Assembly (NCBI GenBank): GCA_028689585.1 | Contig: JAQVCW010000019.1 | Span: 22,612 to 86,611, forward strand | Length of the DNA: 64,000 bases | Direction of reading: 5' to 3' | Source of the DNA: Lachnospiraceae bacterium | GTDB taxonomy: Bacteria; Bacillota; Clostridia; Lachnospirales; Lachnospiraceae | In this document: positions 17,351 through 26,530 of the stretch, piece by piece | Layout: every line of letters starts with the position of its first letter | Position numbering within the stretch: position 1 is the stretch's first letter | Notes under the pieces: generated by a model | Told to the model about the DNA's origin: nothing | Databases searched by the model: none | What the model saw: only the letters and a program-made list of their open reading frames with translations | Made by a program: the position numbers and the translations under genes

Positions 17351-18666
17351 AATTTTCCTCCATCTCTCCGCCCCAAAAGCGGCTGCTCCACAGTATCTCT
17401 GTATACCACCCTCCCGTCACAGATGGTCATCTTCACTTTTCCTCTGACCTTCCATCCGTCAAACGGGGTGTTCTTTCCTTTTGATGCAAATGTATTTTTA
17501 TCAATCACATATTCTTCTTTGGGATCGATGATCACCACATCGGCCGGCTTTCCTTCGCCCAGTGTTCCCTTATCCAGCCCGGCAATTCCCGCCGGCTGAA
17601 AGCTCATCAGCCGGGCCATCTGCAGCGGTGTGATAATCTCCTGCTCCACCAGCCGGGTAATGGTCAGCCCAACTGCTGTCTCCAGGCCCACAATGCCAAA
17701 AGGCGCTTTCCGAATAGACTGATTCTTTTCCTCCGCGCTGTGGGGCGCATGATCTGTGGAGATCGCATCTATGGTGCCGTCCTTCAAAGCCTCCAGCAGT
17801 GCTGCACGGTCCGCTCCGGTTCGAAGAGGCGGATTCATTTTGAAATTGCTGTCATCCTTTTTAATGTCAGAACTGATCAGGGTAAAATGATGAGGGCAGA
17901 CTTCGGCGCTGACTTTGATGCCCTCTTCTTTCGCCCAGCGAATCATTTTCATGCTGTCTTTCGTAGAGCAGTGACACAGATGCAGTCTGGCTCCGGTCTC
18001 TTTTGCCAGCAGGATATCCCTGGCAGTGATCACATCCTCTGCTGCATTGGGGATTCCCGGCATGCCCATCCTCTCTGACACATCGTCCGCATTCATGACA
18101 CCGTGATTGACCAGAGAAATATCTTCACAGTGAGCCATCACCGGAATATCCAGTTCTGCCGCAATATCCATAGCCTCCCGGTAAAGCTGTGAGTTCATCA
18201 CTGACTTGCCGTCTTCACTGATGGCCGGGCAGCCGGCCTTCACCATGCCTGCAATATCGGCCAGCACCTCCCCCTTCTGCCCCATGGTCACTGCACCAAT
18301 CTGCAGCACATGGATCGGCGCCACTCTTTTTGCCTTTTCTCTGACAAAGGCTATTCTGTCCGGAGTATCAATCACCGGTTTTGTATTCGGCATAGCCAGT
18401 ATCGTGGTAAATCCGCCACGGGCCGCCGCCTTAGCTCCTGTCTCAATATCTTCTTTATAGGTAAGCCCCGGATCCCGCAGATGCACATGCAGATCAATCA
18501 GCCCCGGCATCACAAAACAACCGGAAGCATCTATAACCTGATCTGCCGTATCTTCTATATGCTCTGCCACTTTTTCTATCCTGCCATCCGCTATCAGCAC
18601 ATCACAGATGCCATCCTTTTCCGAAGCTGGATCCAATACTCTTCCATTCTTTATTAAAAGCCGCAT
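17347..18666 (-). CDS. pyrC: Dihydroorotase (class I)
   Basis: Closes carbamoyl-aspartate to dihydroorotate. The 439-residue protein has the metal ligands HVHLRDPG, the YKEDIETG block with the lysine that is carboxylated in the family, the histidines in AHCEDIS and LHLCHCS, and the STDHAPHS aspartate. It is the first gene of the pyrC-F-K-D(-E) unit and has a promoter about 70 bases upstream. pyrB and carAB are not in the window. Confidence 0.95.
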   Translation of the reverse strand: MRLLIKNGRVLDPASEKDGICDVLIADGRIEKVAEHIEDTADQVIDASGCFVMPGLIDLHVHLRDPGLTYKEDIETGAKAAARGGFTTILAMPNTKPVIDTPDRIAFVREKAKRVAPIHVLQIGAVTMGQKGEVLADIAGMVKAGCPAISEDGKSVMNSQLYREAMDIAAELDIPVMAHCEDISLVNHGVMNADDVSERMGMPGIPNAAEDVITARDILLAKETGARLHLCHCSTKDSMKMIRWAKEEGIKVSAEVCPHHFTLISSDIKKDDSNFKMNPPLRTGADRAALLEALKDGTIDAISTDHAPHSAEEKNQSIRKAPFGIVGLETAVGLTITRLVEQEIITPLQMARLMSFQPAGIAGLDKGTLGEGKPADVVIIDPKEEYVIDKNTFASKGKNTPFDGWKVRGKVKMTICDGRVVYRDTVEQPLLGRRDGGKL

Positions 18667-18735
18667 TTTTATCCCTCTTTCCTGTCAATTGTCGTACATG
18701 CCGCACCAAACAATATCAGTCTTTTACTAGTTGTA

Positions 18736-18764
18736 ATTTTAGCATACCAAAAGAATGGCTGCAA
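18736..18764 (-). promoter_or_regulatory. Promoter of the pyr operon
   Basis: Minus-strand TTGCAG (18764-18759) and TAAAAT (18741-18736) with a 17-base spacer, about 70 bases ahead of the pyrC ATG. No PyrR attenuator structure was recognised in the short leader. Confidence 0.7.
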
Positions 18765-18802
18765 CAATTCTTTCAATATTCATAGCAGGTATCCTTTTAC
18801 GG

Positions 18803-18836
18803 CAAAAAGAGACTCACCGTTTAAACGGCAAGCCTC
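18803..18836 (-). terminator. Terminator of the sugar-acid operon
   Basis: On the minus strand GAGGCTTGCCGTTT pairs imperfectly with AAACGGTGAGTCTC and is followed by TTTTTG. It lies about 60 bases behind the kdgK stop and ahead of the pyr promoter, so it separates the two operons. Confidence 0.75.
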
Positions 18837-18893
18837 ATAAAATTGCTTGATACTTCTACCAAAGCTCAAACACTTTGCGCATCCTTATGTAAA

Positions 18894-19991
18894 TTATCTC
18901 TGCACCCTGGCTCCTGCTCCGCCCATGACTGCTTCCACTTCTTTCCTGCTGGCCATGGTCGTATCGCCTGGTGTGGTCATTGCCAGTGCGCCGTGTGCAG
19001 CACCGTAGTTGACCGCCAGATTCGCATCACCTGTTGTCATCAGACCATAGATCAAGCCGGAAGCAAAGGAATCTCCGCCGCCTACCCGGTCCATGATTTC
19101 CAGGTTTTTATAATCTTTTGCTTTGTAAATCTCGCCATCTGCCCAGCAAAGTGCGCTCCAGTCATTGACCGTAGCCGTCTTTACCTCCCGCAGAGTGGTT
19201 GCTACCACTTTGAAATTCGGATAGGTCTCTGCCGCATGATTGATCATTTTTTTGTAGCCGTCCAGGTTCAGTGTTTTCAGATTTTCATCGTTTCCTTCGA
19301 TAGCAAATCCAAGGCAGGCTGTAAAGTCTTCCTCATTTCCAATCATCACATCCACATAGTTTGCGATCTCTCTGTTTACTTCCTGGGCTTTGGCCTGACC
19401 GCCGATGGCACTCCACATGGATGCACGGTAGTTCAGGTCATAGGAAATCACGGTTCCGTATTTTTTCGCTGTCTTGATAGCTTCGATGACCGTCTCACTG
19501 GACTGTTCTGACAATGCAGCATAGATTCCGCCCGTGTGCAGCCAGCGCACACCCAGTTCACCAAAGATATAGTCAAAATCAAAATCCTCCGGTTTTGCTT
19601 TGGAGATGGCGGTATTGGCACGATCGGAGCAGCTTAGGGCTCCGCGGATGCCAAATCCTCTCTCCACATAGTTCAGACCGTTTCTGCAGATCCGGCCGAT
19701 ACCGTCAGTTTTCATCCATTTAATCATGGAAGTATCCACACCGCCCTGCAAAATCAGGTCTTCCATCAACAATCCCATCTCATTTTCCGCAAATGCAGTG
19801 AGTACGCCGGTCTTCATTCCAAAACATCTTCTCAGGCCGCGGATGACGTTGTACTCTCCGCCGCCCTCCCATACCTTAAAGGATCTGGCGGTACGGATCC
19901 GGCCTTCTCCCGGATCCAGGCGGAGCATTACCTCGCCCAGTGATACTGCATCATATTTACATTCTTTTTCCGGTCTTAAATTCAGTTCCAT
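18894..19991 (-). CDS. kdgK: 2-keto-3-deoxygluconate kinase (PfkB family)
   Basis: Phosphorylates KDG to KDPG. The 365-residue protein belongs to the PfkB sugar-kinase family: N-terminal GEVMLRLDPGEG and GGEYNV substrate-site segments, and the C-terminal signature DRVGGGDSFASGL with the catalytic aspartate. KDG specificity is inferred from the match to KdgK-type kinases and from the neighbouring dehydratases and KDPG aldolase. It is the last gene of the long operon, 27 bases behind the IlvD/Edd dehydratase, with a GGAAAGG ribosome site. Confidence 0.88.
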   Translation of the reverse strand: MELNLRPEKECKYDAVSLGEVMLRLDPGEGRIRTARSFKVWEGGGEYNVIRGLRRCFGMKTGVLTAFAENEMGLLMEDLILQGGVDTSMIKWMKTDGIGRICRNGLNYVERGFGIRGALSCSDRANTAISKAKPEDFDFDYIFGELGVRWLHTGGIYAALSEQSSETVIEAIKTAKKYGTVISYDLNYRASMWSAIGGQAKAQEVNREIANYVDVMIGNEEDFTACLGFAIEGNDENLKTLNLDGYKKMINHAAETYPNFKVVATTLREVKTATVNDWSALCWADGEIYKAKDYKNLEIMDRVGGGDSFASGLIYGLMTTGDANLAVNYGAAHGALAMTTPGDTTMASRKEVEAVMGGAGARVQR

Positions 19992-20018
19992 ATTTTTCCT
20001 TTCCTATATATAATGCCA

Positions 20019-21764
20019 TTAATAATCCAGGTAAGCCCCTTTCATCGGGCTGACTGCATGTTCGCTGAACATCCGCAGAACACCGCTCTTATATTTTGGT
20101 TTTCGCGGCTGCCAGTTCTGTCTGCGTTCTTCCAGTACCGCTTCCACTTCTTCCGGAGTCTTCCTTTCACCGTGAATACCAATAATATTCAGCTTTCGCT
20201 CCATGATGTCGATCTCGATCAAATCTCCTTCTTCCACCAGGGCGATTGGTCCGCCGTCTGCGGCCTCCGGGCTGCAGTGGCCGATAACCGGTCCTGTGGA
20301 TGCTCCGGAAAAACGGCCGTCTGTGATCAGTGCAATGCTTCGTCCCAGCTCCCTGTCACTGCTGATTGCCTCGGACGTATAGAACATTTCCGGCATTCCG
20401 CTTCCTTTCGGGCCTTCATAACGGATAAAGACAGCATCCCCCTTCTGCACCTGATGCTTCAATACCGCATCCAGACATGCTTCCTCACTGTCGAAAGGTC
20501 TTGCCTTCAGCACCGCGCGAAACATCTCCTGCGGGCAGGCCGTATGCTTGATCACAGCACCTTCCGGGGCCAGGTTCCCTCTCAAAACGGCGATACTTCC
20601 ATCGGTTCCGATGGCCTTGTCATACGGACGGATAATATCTTCCTTCGTCACACTGCATCCATAACGGGCGTTAAACTCCACCAGTCCTTTCTGGCAGCGC
20701 TCATAAAATCCATTCTGTTTTAATTCTTCCAGGTTTTCTCCCAGCGTCTTTCCGGTCACAGTCATTACATCCAGATGCAGATGAGCTTTGATTTCTTCCA
20801 TGACGGCAGGCACTCCGCCGGCATAATAGAAGCACTCCGCCGGCCAGCGTCCTGCGGGACGCACATCCAGAAGATAATGTGCATTTCTGTGCAGACGATC
20901 AAAGGTATCTCCGCTGATCTCAATTCCAAATTCATGGGCGATCGCGGGCAGATGCAGCAGACAGTTGGTACTGCCGGATATGGCTGCATGTACCAGGATC
21001 GCATTTTCAAAGCTGTCCATCGTCACCATTTCTCTCGGACACATCCCCGGCATAACAGCCAGCTTTACCGCCTGTACCCCTGCCTGTCTGGCATAGGCCA
21101 GAAGATCCTGACTGGTGGCCGGCATCAGGGCACTGCCCGGCAGCGCCAGGCCCAGTGCCTCCGACATGATCTGCATGGTAGATGCCGTCCCGATAAAGGA
21201 GCAGGCACCGCAGCTTGGGCAGGCATTGCATTTCGCCCAGTTCAGCTTCTCTTCGTCAATCTCTCCTCGCTGAAACTTTGCACTGTACATTCCCAGTTGT
21301 TCCAGCGTCAGCATCTGGGGTCCGGCATTCATCGTGCCTCCCGGTACCACAATAGCAGGAATGTTCACTCTTGCCAGGCCCATCAGACTGCCCGGCAGCC
21401 CCTTATCACAACTGGCGATATAGACACCCGCATCAAAGGGCGTAGCATTGGCCTGTATTTCTATCATATTGGCTATCATTTCCCGGCTGGCTAGACTGTA
21501 GTTGATCCCGTCCGTCCCCTGGCTTTCTCCGTCGCACATGTCGGTGCAGAAATATCTGGCCCCATGTCCGCCGGCCTGCGCAGCCCCTTCTCTGACTTCA
21601 TTCACCAGAATATCCAGATGGCCGCTTCCCGGATGGCTGTCTCCAAAGGTGCTTTCAATAAATATCTGAGGAAGAGCCAGCTCTTCGGGCTTCCAGCCGG
21701 TACCGATCCGCAGCGGATCCAGCTCCGGTGCCAGCCTGCGCATTTCCTGACTTTTTAATTCCAT
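20019..21764 (-). CDS. IlvD/Edd-family sugar-acid dehydratase
   Basis: Members dehydrate sugar acids (or dihydroxyacids) using an Fe-S cluster. The 581-residue protein carries the cluster cysteines in CDKGLPGS and CNACPSCGACSF, with the DGRFSGASTG motif near the C-terminus. Context (KDG kinase directly downstream, KDPG aldolase upstream) points to an aldonate substrate that gives a 2-keto-3-deoxy acid; xylonate, gluconate or galactonate types cannot be told apart here. It is less likely to be IlvD for branched amino acids because no ilv genes are nearby. Confidence 0.85.
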   Translation of the reverse strand: MELKSQEMRRLAPELDPLRIGTGWKPEELALPQIFIESTFGDSHPGSGHLDILVNEVREGAAQAGGHGARYFCTDMCDGESQGTDGINYSLASREMIANMIEIQANATPFDAGVYIASCDKGLPGSLMGLARVNIPAIVVPGGTMNAGPQMLTLEQLGMYSAKFQRGEIDEEKLNWAKCNACPSCGACSFIGTASTMQIMSEALGLALPGSALMPATSQDLLAYARQAGVQAVKLAVMPGMCPREMVTMDSFENAILVHAAISGSTNCLLHLPAIAHEFGIEISGDTFDRLHRNAHYLLDVRPAGRWPAECFYYAGGVPAVMEEIKAHLHLDVMTVTGKTLGENLEELKQNGFYERCQKGLVEFNARYGCSVTKEDIIRPYDKAIGTDGSIAVLRGNLAPEGAVIKHTACPQEMFRAVLKARPFDSEEACLDAVLKHQVQKGDAVFIRYEGPKGSGMPEMFYTSEAISSDRELGRSIALITDGRFSGASTGPVIGHCSPEAADGGPIALVEEGDLIEIDIMERKLNIIGIHGERKTPEEVEAVLEERRQNWQPRKPKYKSGVLRMFSEHAVSPMKGAYLDY

Positions 21765-21807
21765 ATGTTCTCCTTTATCTCAATCCCGGAACGCTTCAGA
21801 TTACTGT

Positions 21808-22236
21808 TCAGCCTTCCATGCAGAAGCTTTTGATTTTCTCAATAATTTCCTGATATCCTTTTTCGGAAAGATGTTTTGGCGGATTGCAGCTCATCTCAAA
21901 GGTACCGCCATATCCCGGACCACCGATCTGTTTTGGAACCACATGGAAATGAACATGCTTCACTTTATCCCCATACATTCCCAGATTTATCTTTTCCGCT
22001 CCGGTCGCCCGGCTGATTGCTCCTGCGACTGCAGCCACATCTTTCATGAATGCATTTCTGTCCTCATCGGACAGTTCAAACAACTCGTCCGCATGCTTTT
22101 TATATGCAACTACGCATCTTCCATAGTAGGTCTGGTCACGAAACAGATAGACTTTCGACATGGGAAGCTCCGTCAGAGGCATCATCATACCCTGCAGAGT
22201 TTCGTTTTCCTCACAGTACATACATCCTTTTTGCAT
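21808..22236 (-). CDS. HIT-family nucleotide-binding protein
   Basis: A GGAGG site places the start at the ATG at 22236 rather than 22248, giving 142 residues. The HVHFHVVPK motif is the histidine triad of nucleotide hydrolases or transferases, and two cysteines in GCMYCEE may bind zinc. It sits inside the sugar-acid operon. Its link to that pathway is unclear. Confidence 0.88.
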   Translation of the reverse strand: MQKGCMYCEENETLQGMMMPLTELPMSKVYLFRDQTYYGRCVVAYKKHADELFELSDEDRNAFMKDVAAVAGAISRATGAEKINLGMYGDKVKHVHFHVVPKQIGGPGYGGTFEMSCNPPKHLSEKGYQEIIEKIKSFCMEG

Positions 22237-22381
22237 AGCTTCCTCCATTCTGGAACGTCATCCCATTCTAAATTTGTCTTGAACAAAAGTGTGCTTCGCA
22301 CACCCCGCGAGCCAGTTTCTTTAGCAGCACAGCTTTTGTTCCGCGCGCGAAGCTGCGCATCCTTGCAGCTTTGCTGCTTTT

Positions 22382-22418
22382 TGTGATATAGGAAATTCGA
22401 GGAATTTCCTATATCACA
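22382..22418. repeat. Perfect 17-bp inverted repeat
   Basis: TGTGATATAGGAAATTC (22382-22398) and its exact complement (22402-22418) flank a GAG loop. The surrounding 150 bases contain further short hairpins, including GTGTGC/GCACAC at 22289-22303, and a CATTCTAAATTTG fragment related to the dispersed hairpin family. A TATATCACAGG fragment recurs near 41475. It lies between kduD and the HIT gene in one transcript. Confidence 0.8.
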
Positions 22419-22457
22419 GGAAACAGGCCGGCACAACTGCCGTCCTGTTTTTATCTG

Positions 22458-23225
22458 TTATTTTACCAGATAACCGCCGTCTACCGGAATGATTGCTCCA
22501 TTCAGGTAATCAGAAGCGGATGATGCCAGGAATACAGCAGGTCCCTTCATATCTTCCGGAGTTCCCCACTCATGGGCCGGAATACGGCCGGTGATCTCAG
22601 CATATCTTGGATTTGCAGGATCCAGCAGCGCGGTATTCATTTCGGTTGCCATATAGCCGGGAGCCAGTGCGTTGATATTGATCCCCTTCGATGCCCATTC
22701 ATTGCAGAATGCCTTTGTCAACTGTGCAACACCGCCCTTGGAAGCTGCATAAGCCGGTACGGTAAAGCCGCCAAAGAAAGAAAGCATGGATGCAATGTTA
22801 ATGATCTTTCCTTTGCTCTTCTGTGCCATGAAGGTGCGGGCTGCTCTCTGGCACCAGTCAAATACTGCATTCAGATTTACTTCCAGTACATAGTTCCAGT
22901 CTTCTACCGGGAACTCTTCGCTGGGATGGCGGCGCTGTACTCCGGCCCCATTGATCAGGATATCCAGATGGCCGCCCAGCAGTTCTACCGCTTTATCAAA
23001 GCCTTCTGCACGATCCTTTGCATCTCCCAGATTCACTTTCAAGCCATGGCAGGTAAATCCTTTGCCGCAGAGTTCTTCCGCCACCGTATTCACCTTGTCA
23101 GAAGAGCCTACGATAACCACTTCCGCTCCTGCCTCCATCAGTCCCTCTGCCATACCATAGCCCAGACCTCTGGTTCCGCCGGTTACAATTGCCTTTTTTC
23201 CTGTCAGATCTGTAAAGTTTCTCAT
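22458..23225 (-). CDS. kduD: KduD-type short-chain dehydrogenase, copy 1
   Basis: A 255-residue SDR oxidoreductase: cofactor motif TGGTRGLGYGMAEG, active-site N-I-A-S then YAASK, and the KduD-like C-terminus (GRIPAHEWGTPEDMKGP, then ASDYLNGAIIPVDGGY). KduD relatives interconvert 2,5-diketo-3-deoxygluconate and KDG; close relatives act as gluconate 5-dehydrogenases. It resembles a second copy at 32186 closely. It lies between the hydroxyacid dehydrogenase and the HIT gene, flanked by hairpin repeats. Confidence 0.88.
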   Translation of the reverse strand: MRNFTDLTGKKAIVTGGTRGLGYGMAEGLMEAGAEVVIVGSSDKVNTVAEELCGKGFTCHGLKVNLGDAKDRAEGFDKAVELLGGHLDILINGAGVQRRHPSEEFPVEDWNYVLEVNLNAVFDWCQRAARTFMAQKSKGKIINIASMLSFFGGFTVPAYAASKGGVAQLTKAFCNEWASKGININALAPGYMATEMNTALLDPANPRYAEITGRIPAHEWGTPEDMKGPAVFLASSASDYLNGAIIPVDGGYLVK

Positions 23226-23242
23226 CCTCTTACCTCCGTTAT

Positions 23243-23371
23243 AAGAACATCAGCCATCCTAAATTTGCCTTTGGCAAATGGGCTGACGCTGCATGTCAAG
23301 TTTTCACAGAAAACTTGACACATTCTAAGAACATCAGCTTATTCTGAATTTGCCTTCGGCAAATAGGCTGA
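23243..23371. repeat. Dispersed hairpin repeats, copies B and C in tandem
   Basis: Two direct copies of a unit starting AAGAACATCAGC, each folding as TCAGC...ATTTGCC-loop-GGCAAAT...GGCTGA (cores near 23263-23279 and 23349-23364). Between them is a perfect 12-bp stem TGTCAAGTTTTC/GAAAACTTGACA with a 3-base loop (23294-23320). The same two-hairpin order occurs at 29384-29462. Confidence 0.85.
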
Positions 23372-23445
23372 CTTTGTTTGCATGTTGCTATTCGCTGCCG
23401 TCTTGAAAAACCGCTGGCGTATGGGGCGGCATGTCCCTGACCGCT

Positions 23446-24402
23446 TTATTTCACGGCAAATTTGCAGTTACCTGTCGTTAATACATCCAGCACATTGCAT
23501 GCCGCCATATAGCTCATCTTGCTGCTGGCTTCTGCTGTAGCAGCGCCCGCATGAGGAGTCAGAATGCAGTTGTCCAGTTCCAGCAGCGGGCTGTCATAGG
23601 GCGGCTCTTCTGCCGTGGCATCCAGTCCGGCGCCCCGGATTTCTCCGGATTTCAGCGCTTCATAGAGGGCTGCCTCATCCACGATCCCGCCTCTGGCTGT
23701 ATTTACGATAATGGCGTCCTTTTTCATCATCTGAAACTGTGCCGTGCTGATCATATTCTCTGTTTCCGGGGTCAGCGGGGAATGGATGGTGATAAAATCA
23801 GACTCCCGAAGGAGGGTATCCATATCCACATACTCCGCACCGCATTCCTTTTTAAATTCTTCATTCTGGTACATATCGTAACACAGGATCTTCATGTCAA
23901 AGCCGCGGCACCGTCTGCCGACGCCCTGCCCGATCCGTCCTGCTCCGATGATGCCCAGCGTCTTCTGCCACATCTCCACACCGGATGGACGTTTCTGTGC
24001 TTTTGCCTTGATGGAGTTGTCCATCGTGGTGACATTTCTGGCCAGATCCAGCATCAGTGCCATGGCCAGGTCCGCTACGGAATCCCCGTTTGCGCCCGGG
24101 GTAATGGTCACCTGAACCCCATTTTCTCTGGCAGATGCCAGATCGACTTTATCATATCCCACTCCATAGCGGGAAATCACCTTTAACTTTTTTCCTGATG
24201 CGATCAGTTCCGGCGTGTAATCCTCCAAACCCGCAATTACTGCATCTGCATCCACAATTTCCTTTTTTAGCTGTTCTTCCAGAGGACCATTCGCAGCATC
24301 CAGTTTAATCACATCACAGCCGTTTTCCTTCAAAAGATCTGCTGCCTTTGAATCTGTCTTTCCAAAAGAACGGGCAGTTACAATTACCTTATATGTACTC
24401 AT
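23446..24402 (-). CDS. D-isomer-specific 2-hydroxyacid dehydrogenase (phosphoglycerate dehydrogenase-like)
   Basis: GAGGAG places the start at 24402 (318 residues). Seen: the NAD-binding motif GIIGAGRIGQGVGRR, the catalytic Arg in NTARGGIVDE, the Glu region and HAGAATAEAS. The family reduces 2-keto acids or oxidises 2-hydroxy acids. Given the neighbours, a keto-aldonate (for example a 2-ketogluconate reductase role) is plausible, but serine-pathway phosphoglycerate dehydrogenase cannot be excluded. Only 16 bases separate it from the upstream 6-phosphogluconate dehydrogenase gene. Confidence 0.82.
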   Translation of the reverse strand: MSTYKVIVTARSFGKTDSKAADLLKENGCDVIKLDAANGPLEEQLKKEIVDADAVIAGLEDYTPELIASGKKLKVISRYGVGYDKVDLASARENGVQVTITPGANGDSVADLAMALMLDLARNVTTMDNSIKAKAQKRPSGVEMWQKTLGIIGAGRIGQGVGRRCRGFDMKILCYDMYQNEEFKKECGAEYVDMDTLLRESDFITIHSPLTPETENMISTAQFQMMKKDAIIVNTARGGIVDEAALYEALKSGEIRGAGLDATAEEPPYDSPLLELDNCILTPHAGAATAEASSKMSYMAACNVLDVLTTGNCKFAVK

Positions 24403-24418
24403 AGTCTTCTCCTCGTTT

Positions 24419-25807
24419 CTATTCTTCCCAATTTGTATGGAAATGCCCTTCCCGGTCCGTTCGCTGATAGGTATGTGCACCAAAGCAGTCCCGCAGAGCC
24501 TGGATGAAATTCACCGGCATCTGCTTCATCCGGTAATAATCATAATAGCCGAGTGCACCGGCCAGCGCCGGGAGCGGAGTGCCGGACAACACAGATTTTC
24601 CCACTGTTTCCCGCAGGGCCGGTTCCAGTTCCTTCAGCCAGGAAAATCCCTGCTCCAGCAAAAGCGGCTCATCTGCGGATATCAATATCCCGGTCTGCCT
24701 GATCTTTGCAAGAAGCCGGCTTCGGATAATGCATCCATTGCTCCATACATCAATTAATCTGCCAAAATCAATGGCCCAGTTTTCTTCCGCCGAAGCCTTT
24801 GCGATCAGCTCAAAGCCCTGGCTGTAGCTGAGGATCATTCCCAGCAAAAGCGCATTTCCCAGAGTTTCTTCCGGATTTTCTACGAATACCTTCTGCACGG
24901 TGGCCTGGAGCTGTTCGCTCCCCTGCATCCGCAGCCGCTTCTTCCCGGAAAAATTTCTGGCTGACAGGGCTTCATAGATCGTAGGAATATACACGCCCCG
25001 TTCCAGACTGTCCTGCATGGTCCATTTCCCGGTTCCTTTTTGTTCTGCCACATCCAATATCTTATCGACCAGAAGCGATCCATCTTTGTCTTTTTTCTGC
25101 AGTACCTGAATACTGATCTCCATCAGATAGGAATCCAGTCCGCCCTTTTTCCAGGACTGAAAGCAGGACAGGATTTCCTCTCCGGACATTTCCAGCGTAC
25201 TGCTCATAAAATACCAGATCTCCGCAATTAGCTGCAAAATGGCGTATTCAATTCCATTATGCACCATTTTTACATAGTGGCCGCCTCCGCCTGCAGCGAT
25301 GTAGTCACAGCAGGGTTTGCCATCGGCATGTGCCGATATGGTCTGAAGAATATGTCTGGTCTGCTTCCATCCCTCCAGGCTGCCGCCCGCCATCATGCTT
25401 GGGCCATAAAGTGCGCCCTTTTCTCCGCCGGATACGCCGATGCCCACATAACAGATCCCTTGTTTCCTGCACTCTTCATAGCGGCGGCCGGTATCCCGGT
25501 AAAAGGAATTTCCTCCGTCAAGAATGACATCCCCAGGCCTGAGCCTGGGACACAATTCCTCAAGAACCATGTCCACCGGCCGCCCGGCAGTAATCATGAG
25601 AAAGATGCATCGCGGACTTTGCAGCCCCTCCAGCATCTCATCCACGGTGGTGCACACCGTATCCGCCCCCGTATCCCGTTGGAAACGTGCTCTTTCTTCC
25701 GGGCTCTTGCTGTATGCTGCCACCGCAAAACCATGGGACATTATATTTTTTGCCAGGCTGCTTCCCATGACTCCCAGCCCGTAAACTGCTATGTCACACG
25801 TTTTCAT
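24419..25807 (-). CDS. gnd: 6-phosphogluconate dehydrogenase (decarboxylating)
   Basis: Converts 6-phosphogluconate to ribulose 5-phosphate and CO2. The 462-residue protein shows the GLGVMGSSLAKN nucleotide site, DGGNSFYRDT, the substrate motif GVSGGEKGALYGPSMM and catalytic KMVHNGIEYA, so all family signatures are present. Its start lies 3 bases behind the KDPG aldolase stop. Together with the FGGY kinase, if that is a gluconokinase, it gives a pentose-phosphate exit for gluconate alongside the KDPG route. Confidence 0.92.
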   Translation of the reverse strand: MKTCDIAVYGLGVMGSSLAKNIMSHGFAVAAYSKSPEERARFQRDTGADTVCTTVDEMLEGLQSPRCIFLMITAGRPVDMVLEELCPRLRPGDVILDGGNSFYRDTGRRYEECRKQGICYVGIGVSGGEKGALYGPSMMAGGSLEGWKQTRHILQTISAHADGKPCCDYIAAGGGGHYVKMVHNGIEYAILQLIAEIWYFMSSTLEMSGEEILSCFQSWKKGGLDSYLMEISIQVLQKKDKDGSLLVDKILDVAEQKGTGKWTMQDSLERGVYIPTIYEALSARNFSGKKRLRMQGSEQLQATVQKVFVENPEETLGNALLLGMILSYSQGFELIAKASAEENWAIDFGRLIDVWSNGCIIRSRLLAKIRQTGILISADEPLLLEQGFSWLKELEPALRETVGKSVLSGTPLPALAGALGYYDYYRMKQMPVNFIQALRDCFGAHTYQRTDREGHFHTNWEE

Positions 25808-25810
25808 GTT

Positions 25811-26437
25811 TTATTTTACCAGCGCAACTGCTTCTTTTGTCAGTCTGACGATCTCTGCAAAATTGCCTTCCTTCACAAAAGCATCCTTCACCATCCAGCT
25901 TCCGCCGCATGCAATGATCTTGTCAAATGCCAGAAATTCTTTGATATTGGCAGCGCTGATCCCGCCTGTCGGCATAAATTTCATGGATGGAAATGGTGCG
26001 GACAGCGCTTTGATCGTATCCAGTCCGCCGTACTGTTTTGCAGGGAAGAATTTTCCCACCTTAAGTCCATATTCCATACACAGCATTACTTCCGTCGGAG
26101 TACAGGTGCCCGGAAACACCGGTATCTTGTTCTCAATGGCAAATTCCGTAACTTTTGCGGAAAATCCCGGTGATACAATGAAAGTGGCTCCTGCATCCAG
26201 TGCTCTCTTTGCCTGTTCCACGTTTACCACGGTTCCGGCTCCTACCAGCATATCCGGAAATGCTTTTCTCATGATCCGGATGGATTCCTCTGCCGCATCT
26301 GTCCGGAAGGTCACCTCCGCTACCGGAAGGCCGCCTTCACACAATGCCTCTCCCAATGGTTTTGCATCCTCTGCACGATCCAGTTTTACCACTGGAACTA
26401 TTTTTCTTTCAGCTACCTGCTGCATAATATCTGTCAT
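25811..26437 (-). CDS. eda: KDPG/KHG aldolase
   Basis: Cleaves KDPG to pyruvate and glyceraldehyde-3-phosphate. AGGAGG lies 9 bases before the ATG at 26437; a longer frame would start inside that ribosome site, so the 208-residue form is chosen. Seen: AEVTFRTDAA with the catalytic glutamate, GAGTVVNVEQA, and the Schiff-base lysine in VGKFFPAKQYGG. It provides the last step for the KDG made by the dehydratases in this region. Confidence 0.94.
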   Translation of the reverse strand: MTDIMQQVAERKIVPVVKLDRAEDAKPLGEALCEGGLPVAEVTFRTDAAEESIRIMRKAFPDMLVGAGTVVNVEQAKRALDAGATFIVSPGFSAKVTEFAIENKIPVFPGTCTPTEVMLCMEYGLKVGKFFPAKQYGGLDTIKALSAPFPSMKFMPTGGISAANIKEFLAFDKIIACGGSWMVKDAFVKEGNFAEIVRLTKEAVALVK

Positions 26438-26530
26438 CTCAAAATTCCTCCTCATAAATTCCGGATACGCCCCGGCGCATTGGCAGCACCGCAGGCTTTA
26501 TCCAAACTGCCTCTGGTTCCCCATTTCACT

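Noticed and set aside
20019..21764. Dihydroxyacid dehydratase of branched-chain amino acid synthesis (ilvD)
   Set aside because: The family fits, but the setting between KDG kinase and KDPG-pathway genes argues for a sugar-acid dehydratase.
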